In this document: one piece after another, positions 35,644 to 44,912 of the stretch
How the letters are laid out: the number at the start of each line of letters is the position of its first letter
Position numbering within the stretch: the first letter of the stretch is position 1
Source of the DNA: Metallosphaera sedula DSM 5348
Lineage (GTDB): Archaea > Thermoproteota > Thermoprotei_A > Sulfolobales > Sulfolobaceae
Assembly (NCBI RefSeq): GCF_000016605.1
Contig: NC_009440.1
Location: 744,001-808,000, forward strand
DNA: 64,000 bases
Direction: 5' to 3'
The notes under the pieces: model-generated
Database searches by the model: none
What the model was told of the DNA's origin: nothing
Seen by the model: the letters and a program-made list of their open reading frames with translations, nothing else
Program-made: the position numbers and the translations under genes

Positions 35644-36970
35644 GAATCTCACCCAATCCCACTTTCCTGACTTCCCCATTCTCCAGCAGGAGTACCTCAT
35701 CGGCGAAGGCCTCAGCGAAGCGTGGATCGTGAGTGGTTAGGAGAATTGTCCTCTCCAAGGCTCTCAACTCTTCCCCTATCTGTATCCTGCTTTCTACGTC
35801 CTGTCCCGTGGTCGGCTCGTCAAGGAGTATGATCTCAACTCCCCTGCCCATGAGACAGGCAATCGCCAATCTTCTCGCCTGTCCCGTGGAGAGCATGAAT
35901 GGATCCTCATCCTTAAACCTCTCCAGGCCAAAGCGTCTTAGGAGAGGTTCAGGATCTCCTCCATGAAGACATGACTCAAGTTCCTTTGCGACAGTGCTCC
36001 TGGAAAATATTAACTGAATGTCCTGAGGTAGATATCCTATGATCCTCCCCCTCTTACTAGGGGGGAGCCTTAACACGTCAACTCCGTTCACCTGAACACG
36101 ACCCTCCAAGTTGAAATTCCTAGGAAGAAGACCTGCAATCCCCCTCAGCAAGGTCGTCTTCCCTGATCCGTTCCTTCCCAGTAGTGTTGTGGTTCCAGGG
36201 CCTAGTTTCAGTTTCGTGTTCAGGATAACCCTTTCCCCATCCCTTACCAAGATCTCAGCAGAGAGCTTGATCCTATCCTCAACCCGTGAAGCTGGGCGAG
36301 GAGGATATTCTATCCTGACCTCTTGCTCCATAGGGGTTCCATCCACCAGGTTAATCACCCTCGTGGCGATTGACCTAAACACAGGTTTGTGCTCAGCCAC
36401 TATCGTGGTAATCCCAAGTTCACGTATGTACCGCAGGATTAGTTTCGTCTCCCAGGGATCGAGATTAGAGGTGGGCTCATCGAGAACAAGTAGCTCAGGT
36501 TTCATCGCGAGAATGCTGGCCAAGACAACAACCTGCTTCTCCCCAAGCGAGAGTTTACGGGTCTCCCTGTGTAGTAGATGAGATATCTTCAGGACCTCCG
36601 CGATTTCCTTTACCCTGATCCCCACTTCCTCAGGCGGATATCCCAGGTTCTCAAGCCCAAAACCTATCTCGTCCTCTACATACTCGTTGATCAGTTGAGC
36701 GTCAGGATCCTGAAACAGGGTACCAATCACTATTGGAGGGTCGTCTCCAGGTCTGATCCCTTTTCCCTCAATCCTTATTTCTCCCTTAATCTCGGCCTCA
36801 ATTACCCTGGGTATGATACCGTTAAGCAGGTTCAGAAGCGTTGATTTACCCGATCCAGTCCTTCCTGTCACAAGGACTATCTCTCCCCTCCTAACCTCTA
36901 GCCTGGGAATTCTGAGGGCGGGTCCATCCCTTCCCGGATAGGTCACCTCAACCCCTGAGAGCTCTAGCAC
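35615..36970 (-). CDS. ecfA: ECF transporter ATPase, two ABC domains fused
   Basis: The 451-residue protein contains two complete ABC cassettes. The first (1-230) has GRTGSGKSTLLNLL (Walker A), LSLGEKQVVVLASIL (signature) and LLVLDEPTSNLD (Walker B). The second (235-451) has GRNGSGKTTLLRGI, LSTGQARRLAIACLM and IILLDEPTTGQD. Many ECF systems encode the two ATPases separately; fusion is common in archaea. It sits between the S component (1-nt overlap) and EcfT (29-nt overlap), so subunit stoichiometry is probably set by translational coupling. Confidence 0.92.
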   Translation of the reverse strand: MLELSGVEVTYPGRDGPALRIPRLEVRRGEIVLVTGRTGSGKSTLLNLLNGIIPRVIEAEIKGEIRIEGKGIRPGDDPPIVIGTLFQDPDAQLINEYVEDEIGFGLENLGYPPEEVGIRVKEIAEVLKISHLLHRETRKLSLGEKQVVVLASILAMKPELLVLDEPTSNLDPWETKLILRYIRELGITTIVAEHKPVFRSIATRVINLVDGTPMEQEVRIEYPPRPASRVEDRIKLSAEILVRDGERVILNTKLKLGPGTTTLLGRNGSGKTTLLRGIAGLLPRNFNLEGRVQVNGVDVLRLPPSKRGRIIGYLPQDIQLIFSRSTVAKELESCLHGGDPEPLLRRFGLERFKDEDPFMLSTGQARRLAIACLMGRGVEIILLDEPTTGQDVESRIQIGEELRALERTILLTTHDPRFAEAFADEVLLLENGEVRKVGLGEIHDINSGASG

Positions 36971-37632
36971 TACGTTACCACCCTGCTCACCCTGCCCGCG
37001 AGAAGAGCAGAGACCGCTCCGATGAACACGTCTCCAGGGATATAGGTTATGAAAAGGTAGAAGACCCTAGCCTGATCTGGGACGAAGCCAAAGATCTCAG
37101 GGGCCAGGAAACCGTACGTGAAAAAGGGATGCACAAAGGAGAAGGCCAGGCCCAGTACACCCCCCTCAAATAAGGCCAGAGAGACCCCCTTAGCTCCCCT
37201 TCCAAATATCTTTCCCCTCGTCAGAAATATTACAACATCAGCCATTAGGCCATACGTTAGCACGTCCTCAATTAGCCAGAGAGGCTCGCCCGTGAATCCG
37301 AAGTGAAGAAGATCCCCAATGATATCGAAGACGGCCATCGTCGCCATCCCAGATCCTACCTTCCTCACGACGCCTATTGTGAGAAAGAAGACCAAGATCC
37401 TAAACCAGACCGGTGGGTTCACTATGGGGTAAATCCCTGAGGGCAGAAATATGGCGTCTCCGAGAATGTGATCCGCCACAGCAGTCATTGCTCCCCCAAC
37501 ACCTATTACCGCGATGTCGACAGAGCTGAACCTGGGCCTTGACTTTCTCAGGATCACTATAGCCACAACCAATGCCACCAGGAAGTAACCCAACACTATG
37601 GGGAGCGGAGTTACTCCAGGTTCGAGACTCAT
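36970..37632 (-). CDS. ECF transporter substrate-binding (S) component
   Basis: The 220-residue membrane protein has six hydrophobic segments: about 10-28, 40-60, 68-96, 100-120, 150-170 and 185-210. Its location between a beta-propeller gene and ecfA, and its size, identify it as the S subunit. No vitamin-specific motif (such as those of ThiT, BioY or RibU) is recognised. GGAMTAVADHILGDAIFLPSG and PVWFRILVFFL resemble general S-component helices. It overlaps the propeller gene by 4 nt and the ATPase gene by 1 nt. Confidence 0.7.
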   Translation of the reverse strand: MSLEPGVTPLPIVLGYFLVALVVAIVILRKSRPRFSSVDIAVIGVGGAMTAVADHILGDAIFLPSGIYPIVNPPVWFRILVFFLTIGVVRKVGSGMATMAVFDIIGDLLHFGFTGEPLWLIEDVLTYGLMADVVIFLTRGKIFGRGAKGVSLALFEGGVLGLAFSFVHPFFTYGFLAPEIFGFVPDQARVFYLFITYIPGDVFIGAVSALLAGRVSRVVT

Positions 37633-38651
37633 TTCCTCCTCACCGCAATTATCCCTAGGATTACCACTATCACCACTGCGATCACGGCTAGCACGTAGTA
37701 GATATTTAAGGTGTTACTTGCGTTGGAGCCTTGCACAGATACTGGGATCATGGAAATTGTGTTGGAACCGTAATTCATGACGTAGATTGAGTGGTCCATG
37801 GGATCGTAAACTATCCCATTGGGTGAGTTCCCAACCGTGATCAAACTCACTCCCCCCGTCTTAAGGTTCATGACCGCAACAACGTTGTTCTTATGTGCAA
37901 CCGAGAGGTAAAGTGAATCGTTGGTGGGAACGTAAACCATGCATGAGTAGCCATTTACTCCGAAGGTTGGGATGTTGAACACTTGAAGGACCTTCCCCGT
38001 TGTTGCGTTCAGGATCTCAACCTGTTGCGCGTAAGTTGCAACCGCAAGCTCGTCCGGAGGGATGAAGGCCATGGCGTCAACTGTCGTGGCGTTCAATGTG
38101 AAGTTGTAAATCGCCTTTAGGGTGCTCAGGGAGATTCCGTAAACCAGGTTCGTGTCGTATCCTCCTACGTATAAAGTGTTAGTCTGATTGTCATATGCCA
38201 ATGCCTGCGGTCCGTTCATAACCGTAATTGAGGTGAGGTTCCCCGAAGGGGACACCAGATATATCTTATTCCCGTAGGAGGCAGTGACCACGACGTAGTT
38301 GCCTGCACTGATTATAGCGGGGAATTTACCTACTTCAGGTATATTGAAAGTTTTGACGACGTTACCGTTCCACTGGACAAGGGAACCCTTTTGATATATA
38401 ATGTAGAAGTCTCCATCTAGGTAGGCTATCCTGAAGGGGACTGCACCCGAGTAAGACGGGAGCGTGTAGTTCATGGTCACCGTGTTCCCCTGAATCACCT
38501 GGAGCAAGTTGCTTGACTGGGCTATCACGTAAACTTTCCCGTTTACGTACACACCGTAACTAGGTCCTGAAGCAGATGGAATTTGACTAATCTGTGTCGC
38601 GCTAACGGCCAAGAGTATGAGCAAAATAAGGTTAACTAGAAATATTTTCAT
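37629..38651 (-). CDS. Surface-anchored YVTN-type beta-propeller protein
   Basis: ATG 38651 gives 340 residues. An N-terminal signal peptide (MKIFLVNLILLILLAVSATQ) precedes a domain of repeated four-strand blades with YVTN-like motifs: NTLYVGGYDTNLVYGIS, DSLYLSVAHKNNVVAVM and HSIYVMNYGSNTISMI. A C-terminal membrane helix (VLAVIAVVIVVILGIIAV) and an RRK tail anchor it outside the cell. Asn-linked glycosylation sequons are frequent. It is the first gene of the ECF operon (4-nt overlap with the S gene). A role in substrate capture or surface display is inferred. TATA-like TACTTATTATCC lies about 26 nt upstream. Confidence 0.82.
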   Translation of the reverse strand: MKIFLVNLILLILLAVSATQISQIPSASGPSYGVYVNGKVYVIAQSSNLLQVIQGNTVTMNYTLPSYSGAVPFRIAYLDGDFYIIYQKGSLVQWNGNVVKTFNIPEVGKFPAIISAGNYVVVTASYGNKIYLVSPSGNLTSITVMNGPQALAYDNQTNTLYVGGYDTNLVYGISLSTLKAIYNFTLNATTVDAMAFIPPDELAVATYAQQVEILNATTGKVLQVFNIPTFGVNGYSCMVYVPTNDSLYLSVAHKNNVVAVMNLKTGGVSLITVGNSPNGIVYDPMDHSIYVMNYGSNTISMIPVSVQGSNASNTLNIYYVLAVIAVVIVVILGIIAVRRK

Positions 38652-38949
38652 ACGTAAATAGTTGCCGAAAGGATAATAAGTATTTCGTTTTTTAAGTGTT
38701 AAATTGAAAATAGTGTTGCCTAGGAGGTTAAGTTGCGATACACCTTCGACCTCATGTTGGGGGAAACTAGGAACCAGATCCAAGGTGAGTTTGGTACAGC
38801 TTTGATAATAAGGGAAGATTAAGGTAACAAAAGGCTTTAGTGGAGCCCAACTTTTCTAGGTGACGCTCCATAGAAAACGAGAGCTGATTTTCAATTGCTA
38901 ATAGATCCTTTAGGTAAAATATTTTAATGAGGGGATAATATTCAATGTA

Positions 38950-41900
38950 ATGGGTAAAACTTTTCTAGCTCAATTGACCCTATACCTCTTTATTTTTTCA
39001 GTTGTAACCCCGGCTTTAATCAGTGTTGCGAACACTGGTACCCTTGTCCATGAAACACTATCAACTAGATTACCGAGTTTCAAGGAGACCAACCTTTCTG
39101 GTAATACTCCCGTGATCGCCTCAATATACATCCCCTTGAGGAACTTAAACCTTCTCTATTACTACGCGGAGCAGGTATCAAACCCCGGGTCGCCCCTTTA
39201 CCACAAGTTCCTATCGCCCTCCCAGGTGAAGAATCTATTCTATCCTAGCGCGGAGTTTTCCAGTGTCATGAATTACCTAGCCAGTCACCATGTTCACGTA
39301 ATGTTTACGGCCGCAGATTCTGTTATAGTGGTTCAGGGAACCGCATCACAACTCTCACAGGTGTTGGGTATCCATTATGTTCTCATGAGCAACGGAACAA
39401 CTTACTACTACACGGCAATGGGAACCCCAAAGGTGCCTGGAATAGTTATATCAAGTAATGTCTCAGCCCTTTTCTTCTCTCATCCATCAACTCTTTTCAC
39501 TCAGAGCGACGTTAACAAGCTTAGGGAGACAGTTAATCAACCAAATTTAACTGCGCCCATAGAGGCGTATAAACTAACTGAGTTGAGAGGAGTCTACAAT
39601 GTTTCCTCCCTGATCAGCAAGGGAGTGAATGGTACCAACTACACTGTTGGAATCTTAGATTTTTACGGTGATCCATACATCCAGCAACAGTTAGCATATT
39701 TCGACAAGATATACAACGTTCCAGCTCCTCCTAACTTCTCGATTATACCCATTGGTCCCTACGATCCCAACCTAGGCATTACCCAGGGGTGGGCGGGTGA
39801 GATAAGCTTAGATGTGGAGTCGGCCCATGCCATGGCACCAGGTGCAAATATTGTGCTTTACATAGCTAATGGGAATTTGCCCCTTTCCTCCGTCATTGCC
39901 GAGATAGTGTCCCAGGACAAAGTGGATACGCTTTCCCAGAGCTTTTCGATACCTGACGAGTTCATACCTGAGTTTTCGGGTTCGCTGTTTTATCAGTGCG
40001 TCGTTCTCACTGATCAATACTATGCCATGGGTAATGCCGAGGGAATAACGTTCCTAGCTTCCAGCGGAGACGGTGGGGGTAGCGGATACAGTGCAGGTCC
40101 CCTAGGTTCCGTGGGCTATCCAGCGAGCTCGCCCTTTGTCACGGCCATGGGTGGTACCACAACCTACATAACCTTTGGAGGATTCTCCTTCAATGTTACA
40201 GCATGGTCCAATTATGGTTTTGTGCCTCCAGGCGTGAATTACGGAGGTAGTACTGGAGGGATTAGTCAGGTCGAACCAAAGCCCTACTATCAGTGGGGGC
40301 TTACTACCCCGAAGGGTTTTCCCAACGGTAAGGAAATTCCCGATATCTCAGCCAACGCCGATGTTTACCCTGGAATCTACATTGTGTGTCCAGGGAACGT
40401 AACTGCAATCTCTGGAGGCACGAGCGAGGCCTCACCTTTAACTGCCGGGCTTCTCACCTTGGTGATGCAGTATACCCACTCCAAGCTCGGGAACATAAAC
40501 CCTGATCTTTACTATCTCGCAAAAGCAGATTATCAGAAGGCCTTCTACCCTATTACCTTCGGTTATAACATACCGTGGGTTGCGTCCTACGGCTACAACC
40601 TAGTCACGGGATGGGGACAACTCAACGTTGGAGAGTTCGCCTCCCTAGTGAAGGATGTACCCAGTTCCCTATCCATCATGGTTAACGTGTCCAATACCAC
40701 TATCCTTCCAGGACAGACCCTAGGTGTAAAGGCTAACGTCACCCTCAATGGGCAGGCGGTGAATAGCGGTAGCTTTTACGTTACGTTGGAAACGGTTAGT
40801 GGGAACGTCACTACGGTGAAGCTAAACGACGAGGGATCAGGTATCTGGTCAGCTAGTCTAGGTGTACCTGAGAACGATACCGGTATCACTTTTGTGACTG
40901 TGTGGGGAGAGTCCAATGGGACTAGCGGATACGGAATTGTGGAGACATATTCCGGTTACTTCGTTCAGTTCCTATTCCCAGCTCCCTATCAGGTATGCTG
41001 GACTGGCTCGGGCATAAACGTTGTGGTCAACGTTACAAGTCCCTCTGGAGGGATTGCCCCCAATACCACAGTCCTGAATCTAAACGTGTATTCGTATAAC
41101 GTAACCAATAACTCCTTTACCCTCGTCAATCAAACCTCCCTAACCTTCAACCCCGTGTTTAATGCGTGGAGTGGTATGATACAGGGCAATTTCCCCGCTG
41201 GTCCTCTTCTTCTACAGGTGGTTAATGCCTACGGCTACGACGCAATCTTTAACGGGATAGGCCTCAACTCTTTCTTCATCCTTTCCCCAACCATAGCCGA
41301 GCCCGGCACCGTCTATCCAGGTCAGGACATCATTATCGAGGGAGGGCTGACTCCACCCACTAACCTAGTGTCGTCAGCTCCTAGGACGGCAAGCGACCTG
41401 ATGACCGGTTCCAACGTCACCGCGGAACTTCTATATAACGGTCAAGTGATATCTAAGACTCAGGTCCTCTACACGGGGACGACCTATCTAGGTTACCTGA
41501 GAGTTCCAGAAAACGCCAGCCCCGGACTCTACACTATCCTCCTCTTCGCGTCCTACGACTCGTATACCCTGAACGAGACAATTCCTGGGTTTTACTACGG
41601 TCAGATCTACGTTGGATCCAGGGTTGTGACGCCACTAAACTTCTCTAATACCTACGTGATCCAGGGATCTACACTCTACATTTACAGCAATATAACAGCT
41701 AATGGGAAGGTTGTCAAGTATGGAATGTTCTCCGCCACCGTGTTCCCTACACTCCTTACCCAAGAGTACTCGTTGATCTCGACTGTGCTAGAGGTTCCAC
41801 TGTGGTATAACTCCACTAGCGGGTTGTGGACCGGAAACGTTACCCTGCCCTCAACGTTATCCCTAGGTAACTTGACCTATCTAGGTAATTCCTACTTTGC

Positions 41901-42753
41901 TGAGCCCTTTAAGGTTCTAGTCACTGGAGTTTCAGCCTACGGGGGTGTCACATCTACCAACGTCTCCAATTCGAGAGAATTCTTCGTGGAACCCTACACC
42001 CTGATCACTAACGATCCGTCATATACAGCTGTCCAGACTTATGATTCAGCGTTCCAGAACGACACGCTTACCGTTAATGGGAACCTGGTGAACGATCTCT
42101 TCCTGGGGAATAATACCATAATTAATAGTCACGTAACAATTACCCTATCCAACGTTACTGGAACGCTTATACTGAGGAACACTCAGGCCACGCTGGTAAA
42201 TGTGTTGGCCAATAAACTAGTCCTGATTAACAGTACTGTGAGGCTAATCGATTCCCAGGTCCAAGACCTAGTGGCCCTCTCCTCCGTGGTATCACCTATC
42301 CAAACTAGAATAACCAGCATAACTCCGGGACCTCCCATAATACAGCTGGGAATTGCCCCCTATCAGAACATCACTGGAAACGTGACAATTTCAATCACGG
42401 TACAGGGACAGGACGTGGAACAGGTCCTGGTGTATCTAGACGGACAGTTGCTAGCAAGTTTTCAAGGTAATGGAACTCACGAAGTTAACCTTGACACCCT
42501 CAAATACGCTGACGGGACGCACGAGATTAGCGTTACGGCTAATCAGGCTGACGGTCTTAACTCGACGGTAACCACGAACGTGGTATTTGAGAACCAGCTA
42601 CAATCCGTGTCGCAGAAGGTTTCAAATCTCAACGAGACACTAACTCAGGGAATTTCGACGGCTCACAGTACGGCAAATGTAGGGGAGATAGTGGCAATAG
42701 TTGCCCTAATTCTGGCGATCGTGGGTATAGCCCTGGACTTTAGAAGGAGATAG
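38950..42753 (+). CDS. Large membrane-anchored S53-family serine protease (kumamolisin-like)
   Basis: The 1267-residue protein has a signal peptide (1-28), a pro-kumamolisin prodomain (about 45-185) and an S53 catalytic domain. The catalytic Glu and Asp lie in GEISLDVESAHAM (about 282-290), the oxyanion Asp in SSGDGGGSGYS (about 372) and the nucleophile Ser in SGGTSEASPL (about 489). A calcium site follows near GWGQLNVGEF. From about 575 to 1220 come repeated beta-sandwich domains with many Asn-linked sequons, then a short coiled coil and a C-terminal membrane helix (VGEIVAIVALILAIVGIAL). Such enzymes are acid-active and would digest proteins outside the cell. TATA-like ATATTTTAATG is centred about 27 nt before ATG. 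Confidence 0.9.
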   Translation: MGKTFLAQLTLYLFIFSVVTPALISVANTGTLVHETLSTRLPSFKETNLSGNTPVIASIYIPLRNLNLLYYYAEQVSNPGSPLYHKFLSPSQVKNLFYPSAEFSSVMNYLASHHVHVMFTAADSVIVVQGTASQLSQVLGIHYVLMSNGTTYYYTAMGTPKVPGIVISSNVSALFFSHPSTLFTQSDVNKLRETVNQPNLTAPIEAYKLTELRGVYNVSSLISKGVNGTNYTVGILDFYGDPYIQQQLAYFDKIYNVPAPPNFSIIPIGPYDPNLGITQGWAGEISLDVESAHAMAPGANIVLYIANGNLPLSSVIAEIVSQDKVDTLSQSFSIPDEFIPEFSGSLFYQCVVLTDQYYAMGNAEGITFLASSGDGGGSGYSAGPLGSVGYPASSPFVTAMGGTTTYITFGGFSFNVTAWSNYGFVPPGVNYGGSTGGISQVEPKPYYQWGLTTPKGFPNGKEIPDISANADVYPGIYIVCPGNVTAISGGTSEASPLTAGLLTLVMQYTHSKLGNINPDLYYLAKADYQKAFYPITFGYNIPWVASYGYNLVTGWGQLNVGEFASLVKDVPSSLSIMVNVSNTTILPGQTLGVKANVTLNGQAVNSGSFYVTLETVSGNVTTVKLNDEGSGIWSASLGVPENDTGITFVTVWGESNGTSGYGIVETYSGYFVQFLFPAPYQVCWTGSGINVVVNVTSPSGGIAPNTTVLNLNVYSYNVTNNSFTLVNQTSLTFNPVFNAWSGMIQGNFPAGPLLLQVVNAYGYDAIFNGIGLNSFFILSPTIAEPGTVYPGQDIIIEGGLTPPTNLVSSAPRTASDLMTGSNVTAELLYNGQVISKTQVLYTGTTYLGYLRVPENASPGLYTILLFASYDSYTLNETIPGFYYGQIYVGSRVVTPLNFSNTYVIQGSTLYIYSNITANGKVVKYGMFSATVFPTLLTQEYSLISTVLEVPLWYNSTSGLWTGNVTLPSTLSLGNLTYLGNSYFAEPFKVLVTGVSAYGGVTSTNVSNSREFFVEPYTLITNDPSYTAVQTYDSAFQNDTLTVNGNLVNDLFLGNNTIINSHVTITLSNVTGTLILRNTQATLVNVLANKLVLINSTVRLIDSQVQDLVALSSVVSPIQTRITSITPGPPIIQLGIAPYQNITGNVTISITVQGQDVEQVLVYLDGQLLASFQGNGTHEVNLDTLKYADGTHEISVTANQADGLNSTVTTNVVFENQLQSVSQKVSNLNETLTQGISTAHSTANVGEIVAIVALILAIVGIALDFRRR

Positions 42754-42754
42754 C

Positions 42755-42762
42755 TTTTTTTT
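42755..42762. terminator. T8 run between converging genes
   Basis: Eight T residues followed by a pyrimidine-rich tract directly after the protease stop, in a 30-nt gap to a converging gene, fit an archaeal terminator. Confidence 0.5.
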
Positions 42763-42783
42763 CTCTTCTTTTCACTTTTCCCT

Positions 42784-43908
42784 TTAGCTTGCTCCTCTTG
42801 TGATTCTATGAAGTAGAGCGAGCGAAACCGTAGACAGGGCTGTCGCCCCCATGATAAAACCCAATCCAAGGACATTACTGTACTGAAACAGCGAGGAAAA
42901 GATGAGGCTTCCTAGAACCCCTGAGACTATCTTACCAGTGTAGAGGAGGGAAGTGTTTGCGGTGGAGTATCTAGGCCCGTACAAGTCTCCCACCAGCGCT
43001 GAGTAAAGGGGGTAAGTAGTTCCTCCCATTATTCCCACCAGGGCTATCCCCGCCAGTAGGAGCAGGTTTCTTCCCAGGAACCCAATCACCACGAGGGATG
43101 TTCCTAGCAGGATACCCGCGGTCATGTAGTCTATTCCCCTTAATCTCCCGAGACGGTCGGTGAGGTACCCCATGATAGGCCTTCCCACTCCGCTGGCTAT
43201 TGGAAAGTATATGGTGGCAATCGTGTATTCCACGCTGTTGAGGTACTGACCTAGTTCTCCTAGAGAGGAAGACGCAACAAGTAAGGGAAGAGAGGCTAGA
43301 ACGAAGGATACGTAGATGAGCCAAAACCTGGTCTCCCTCAAAGTTTCCCCTGGAGATGAACCCCTCACGTCACTTGGGTATCTTGAGAGAAGAAAGAGCG
43401 GGAGAAGGATCAAAGAGGCGACGCCAATTGCTAACATGGAACTTCTGAAATTGTTGGAGAGCTCAATAAGGGGATTGACGAGGGCTCCCCCTAAGCCGAA
43501 GCCCATGGAAACTAGACCTGAGGCCAACCCCCTTCTTTCCGCGTACCACTTGATGGCTAGGTTCAGGGAAATCCCGTAAAGAACTCCTTCACCGATACTA
43601 CCTAGGGTCCAGGTGGCGTAAAAGAGGGGGAGACTTGGTATCAACGAACTCAGGATTAGGCCGAAGGAGAAGGCAAGAACACCAAGGGAACCCATCACTC
43701 TAGGTCCCCTGAGGTCTGAAATCCTTCCACTCAACACTTGAAATGACGTCGAGGAAATCACGAACAGCGCAAAGCCGACCTCTACGGAGCTTGCAGATGC
43801 ATGGAAACCCTTCACGAGCAACGGAAAGAAGGCGTTCCATGAGTACTGATACACGGAATTGAATAGCATTGCCACTAGGCCAGTGGTCAGGAAAAATCTC
43901 CTGTCCAT
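42784..43908 (-). CDS. MFS transporter (oxalate/formate antiporter-like)
   Basis: ATG 43908 (MDRRFFLTTGLVAML) is preferred because the TATA-like GGATTAAATG is centred 26 nt upstream; a Met at 43926 is less likely. The 374-residue protein has 12 predicted helices. GRISDLRGPRVMGSLG is the helix 2-3 loop, GEGVLYGISLNLAIKWYAERRGLASGLV and GRPIMGYLTDRLGRLRGID are typical of the OFA/monocarboxylate branch. The carried compound is unknown. It converges on the secreted protease gene. Confidence 0.82.
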   Translation of the reverse strand: MDRRFFLTTGLVAMLFNSVYQYSWNAFFPLLVKGFHASASSVEVGFALFVISSTSFQVLSGRISDLRGPRVMGSLGVLAFSFGLILSSLIPSLPLFYATWTLGSIGEGVLYGISLNLAIKWYAERRGLASGLVSMGFGLGGALVNPLIELSNNFRSSMLAIGVASLILLPLFLLSRYPSDVRGSSPGETLRETRFWLIYVSFVLASLPLLVASSSLGELGQYLNSVEYTIATIYFPIASGVGRPIMGYLTDRLGRLRGIDYMTAGILLGTSLVVIGFLGRNLLLLAGIALVGIMGGTTYPLYSALVGDLYGPRYSTANTSLLYTGKIVSGVLGSLIFSSLFQYSNVLGLGFIMGATALSTVSLALLHRITRGAS

Positions 43909-44020
43909 GCCCTGAAATCGAGACATGGGATTAAATGTTGTTCAGACCTTGACCCTTTCCGCACGGTAGAACTACACTGGAAACACTATTTTTTATATAT
44001 TCAGTATACATTCAATAACC

Positions 44021-44539
44021 ATGCAAATTGCCATAGCTGCCCTGGGAACAGAGCCAAAGGATGAGCTCAAGGAGAAGGCAAGAAGGTTCGTTAGTACCAT
44101 GACGAGGTGCAACAGGCAGGTCTTCATCCTAGGCGGTTACTGGGGTCTAATGGCTGTTGTTGTAGACGAGGCCGTACGTGATGGACACAAGGTTGTCACA
44201 ATAATCCCTGAGGGGGCCGAGCACGTCATTACGCCAAGCGAGGTCATCAGGATTGACACGGGATGTGATCCCAGATGCAGGTCGGTTTTCATAGCCAGAT
44301 CGGGAGATATCCTAGTCAGCCTTGGAGGAGAGACGGGAACCATGACCGAGATAATGATGGCATACGCCATGGGCAAATCTGTTTACGTTCTGACCGGAAC
44401 CGGTCAGAACACGGATAGGTTGGCTCAGGCCTTTCCAGACAGACTCGATGAGAGGGGGTTTGGGGAGATCCACTATTTTGACGATCCTGAGTTAATGGCA
44501 AGGGAGATCTGTAAGAAATATTATGGCAAGGACGTGTAG
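44021..44539 (+). CDS. SLOG/LOG-like Rossmann protein (TIGR00725 type)
   Basis: The 172-residue protein has the SLOG pattern: a first strand MQIAIAALG, then FILGGYWGLMAVVVDEAVRDG, then VVTIIPEG and the late phosphate-binding loop VSLGGETGTMTEIMMAYAMG (GGxxGTxxE). This resembles the LOG lysine decarboxylase-like family and molybdenum cofactor carrier proteins, which bind a nucleotide or nucleotide derivative. The 'PGG' of plant LOG is replaced by LGG. TATA-like TTTTTATATATT (about 43989-44000) lies 26 nt before ATG 44021. Function in this cell is open. Confidence 0.75.
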   Translation: MQIAIAALGTEPKDELKEKARRFVSTMTRCNRQVFILGGYWGLMAVVVDEAVRDGHKVVTIIPEGAEHVITPSEVIRIDTGCDPRCRSVFIARSGDILVSLGGETGTMTEIMMAYAMGKSVYVLTGTGQNTDRLAQAFPDRLDERGFGEIHYFDDPELMAREICKKYYGKDV

Positions 44540-44912
44540 TTGGGTAATGATGATCCGTGTTTCAGCTGAGTTGTGAGGAGAAGAAATAGGCTGACAGTAG
44601 AACAGACAAGCCTCCCTGAGACAGGGTAATGTTTTTTATCTCTGTATAAAGGAATAAATAGATTAAGTGTGTCCCCATAGTGGGGAAAATACATATCCCC
44701 GAGTCCCAAAGACGTGGAAGAAGAGGACAACTCCTACAAGGGATAGGGATAATGGGCACAAGACCGTGCCCGTGGTCTACCACTGGACGAATGGAGCGAG
44801 GTGGAGGAACCCCTCCACTAGCAATGAAGTGATGAAAATGAAGATGGTAAACCGCAAACTAATGAATCACCCTGAGGGAACCCTCACTCTTTAGGGTGAG
44901 GAGGGAGGTCAG
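44540..44912. other. Region holding the remains of an IS605-type element
   Basis: Between the SLOG and methyltransferase genes lies about 370 nt. The right part (44667-44910) is listed separately. No other gene is supported. Confidence 0.4.
44667..44910 (+). mobile_element. Remnant of an IS605-group tnpB 3' end with right-end hairpin
   Basis: A clean frame from about 44667 to 44894 ends PSTSNEVMKMKMVNRKLMN then HPEGTLTL. This resembles the C-terminal tails of some archaeal TnpB proteins, a weak memory-based call. The stop lies inside a hairpin, CCTCAC (44882-44887) / GTGAGG (44896-44901), placed like the right-end hairpin of IS605 elements. The catalytic part of tnpB and the left end are missing. 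The segment may still specify a guide-RNA-like transcript. Confidence 0.45.

Noticed and set aside
44823-44877. C/D box small RNA (GTGATGA ... CTGA)
   Set aside because: The C and D boxes are present, but no convincing D'/C' pair or terminal stem was found, and the segment is better explained by an IS605 3' end.
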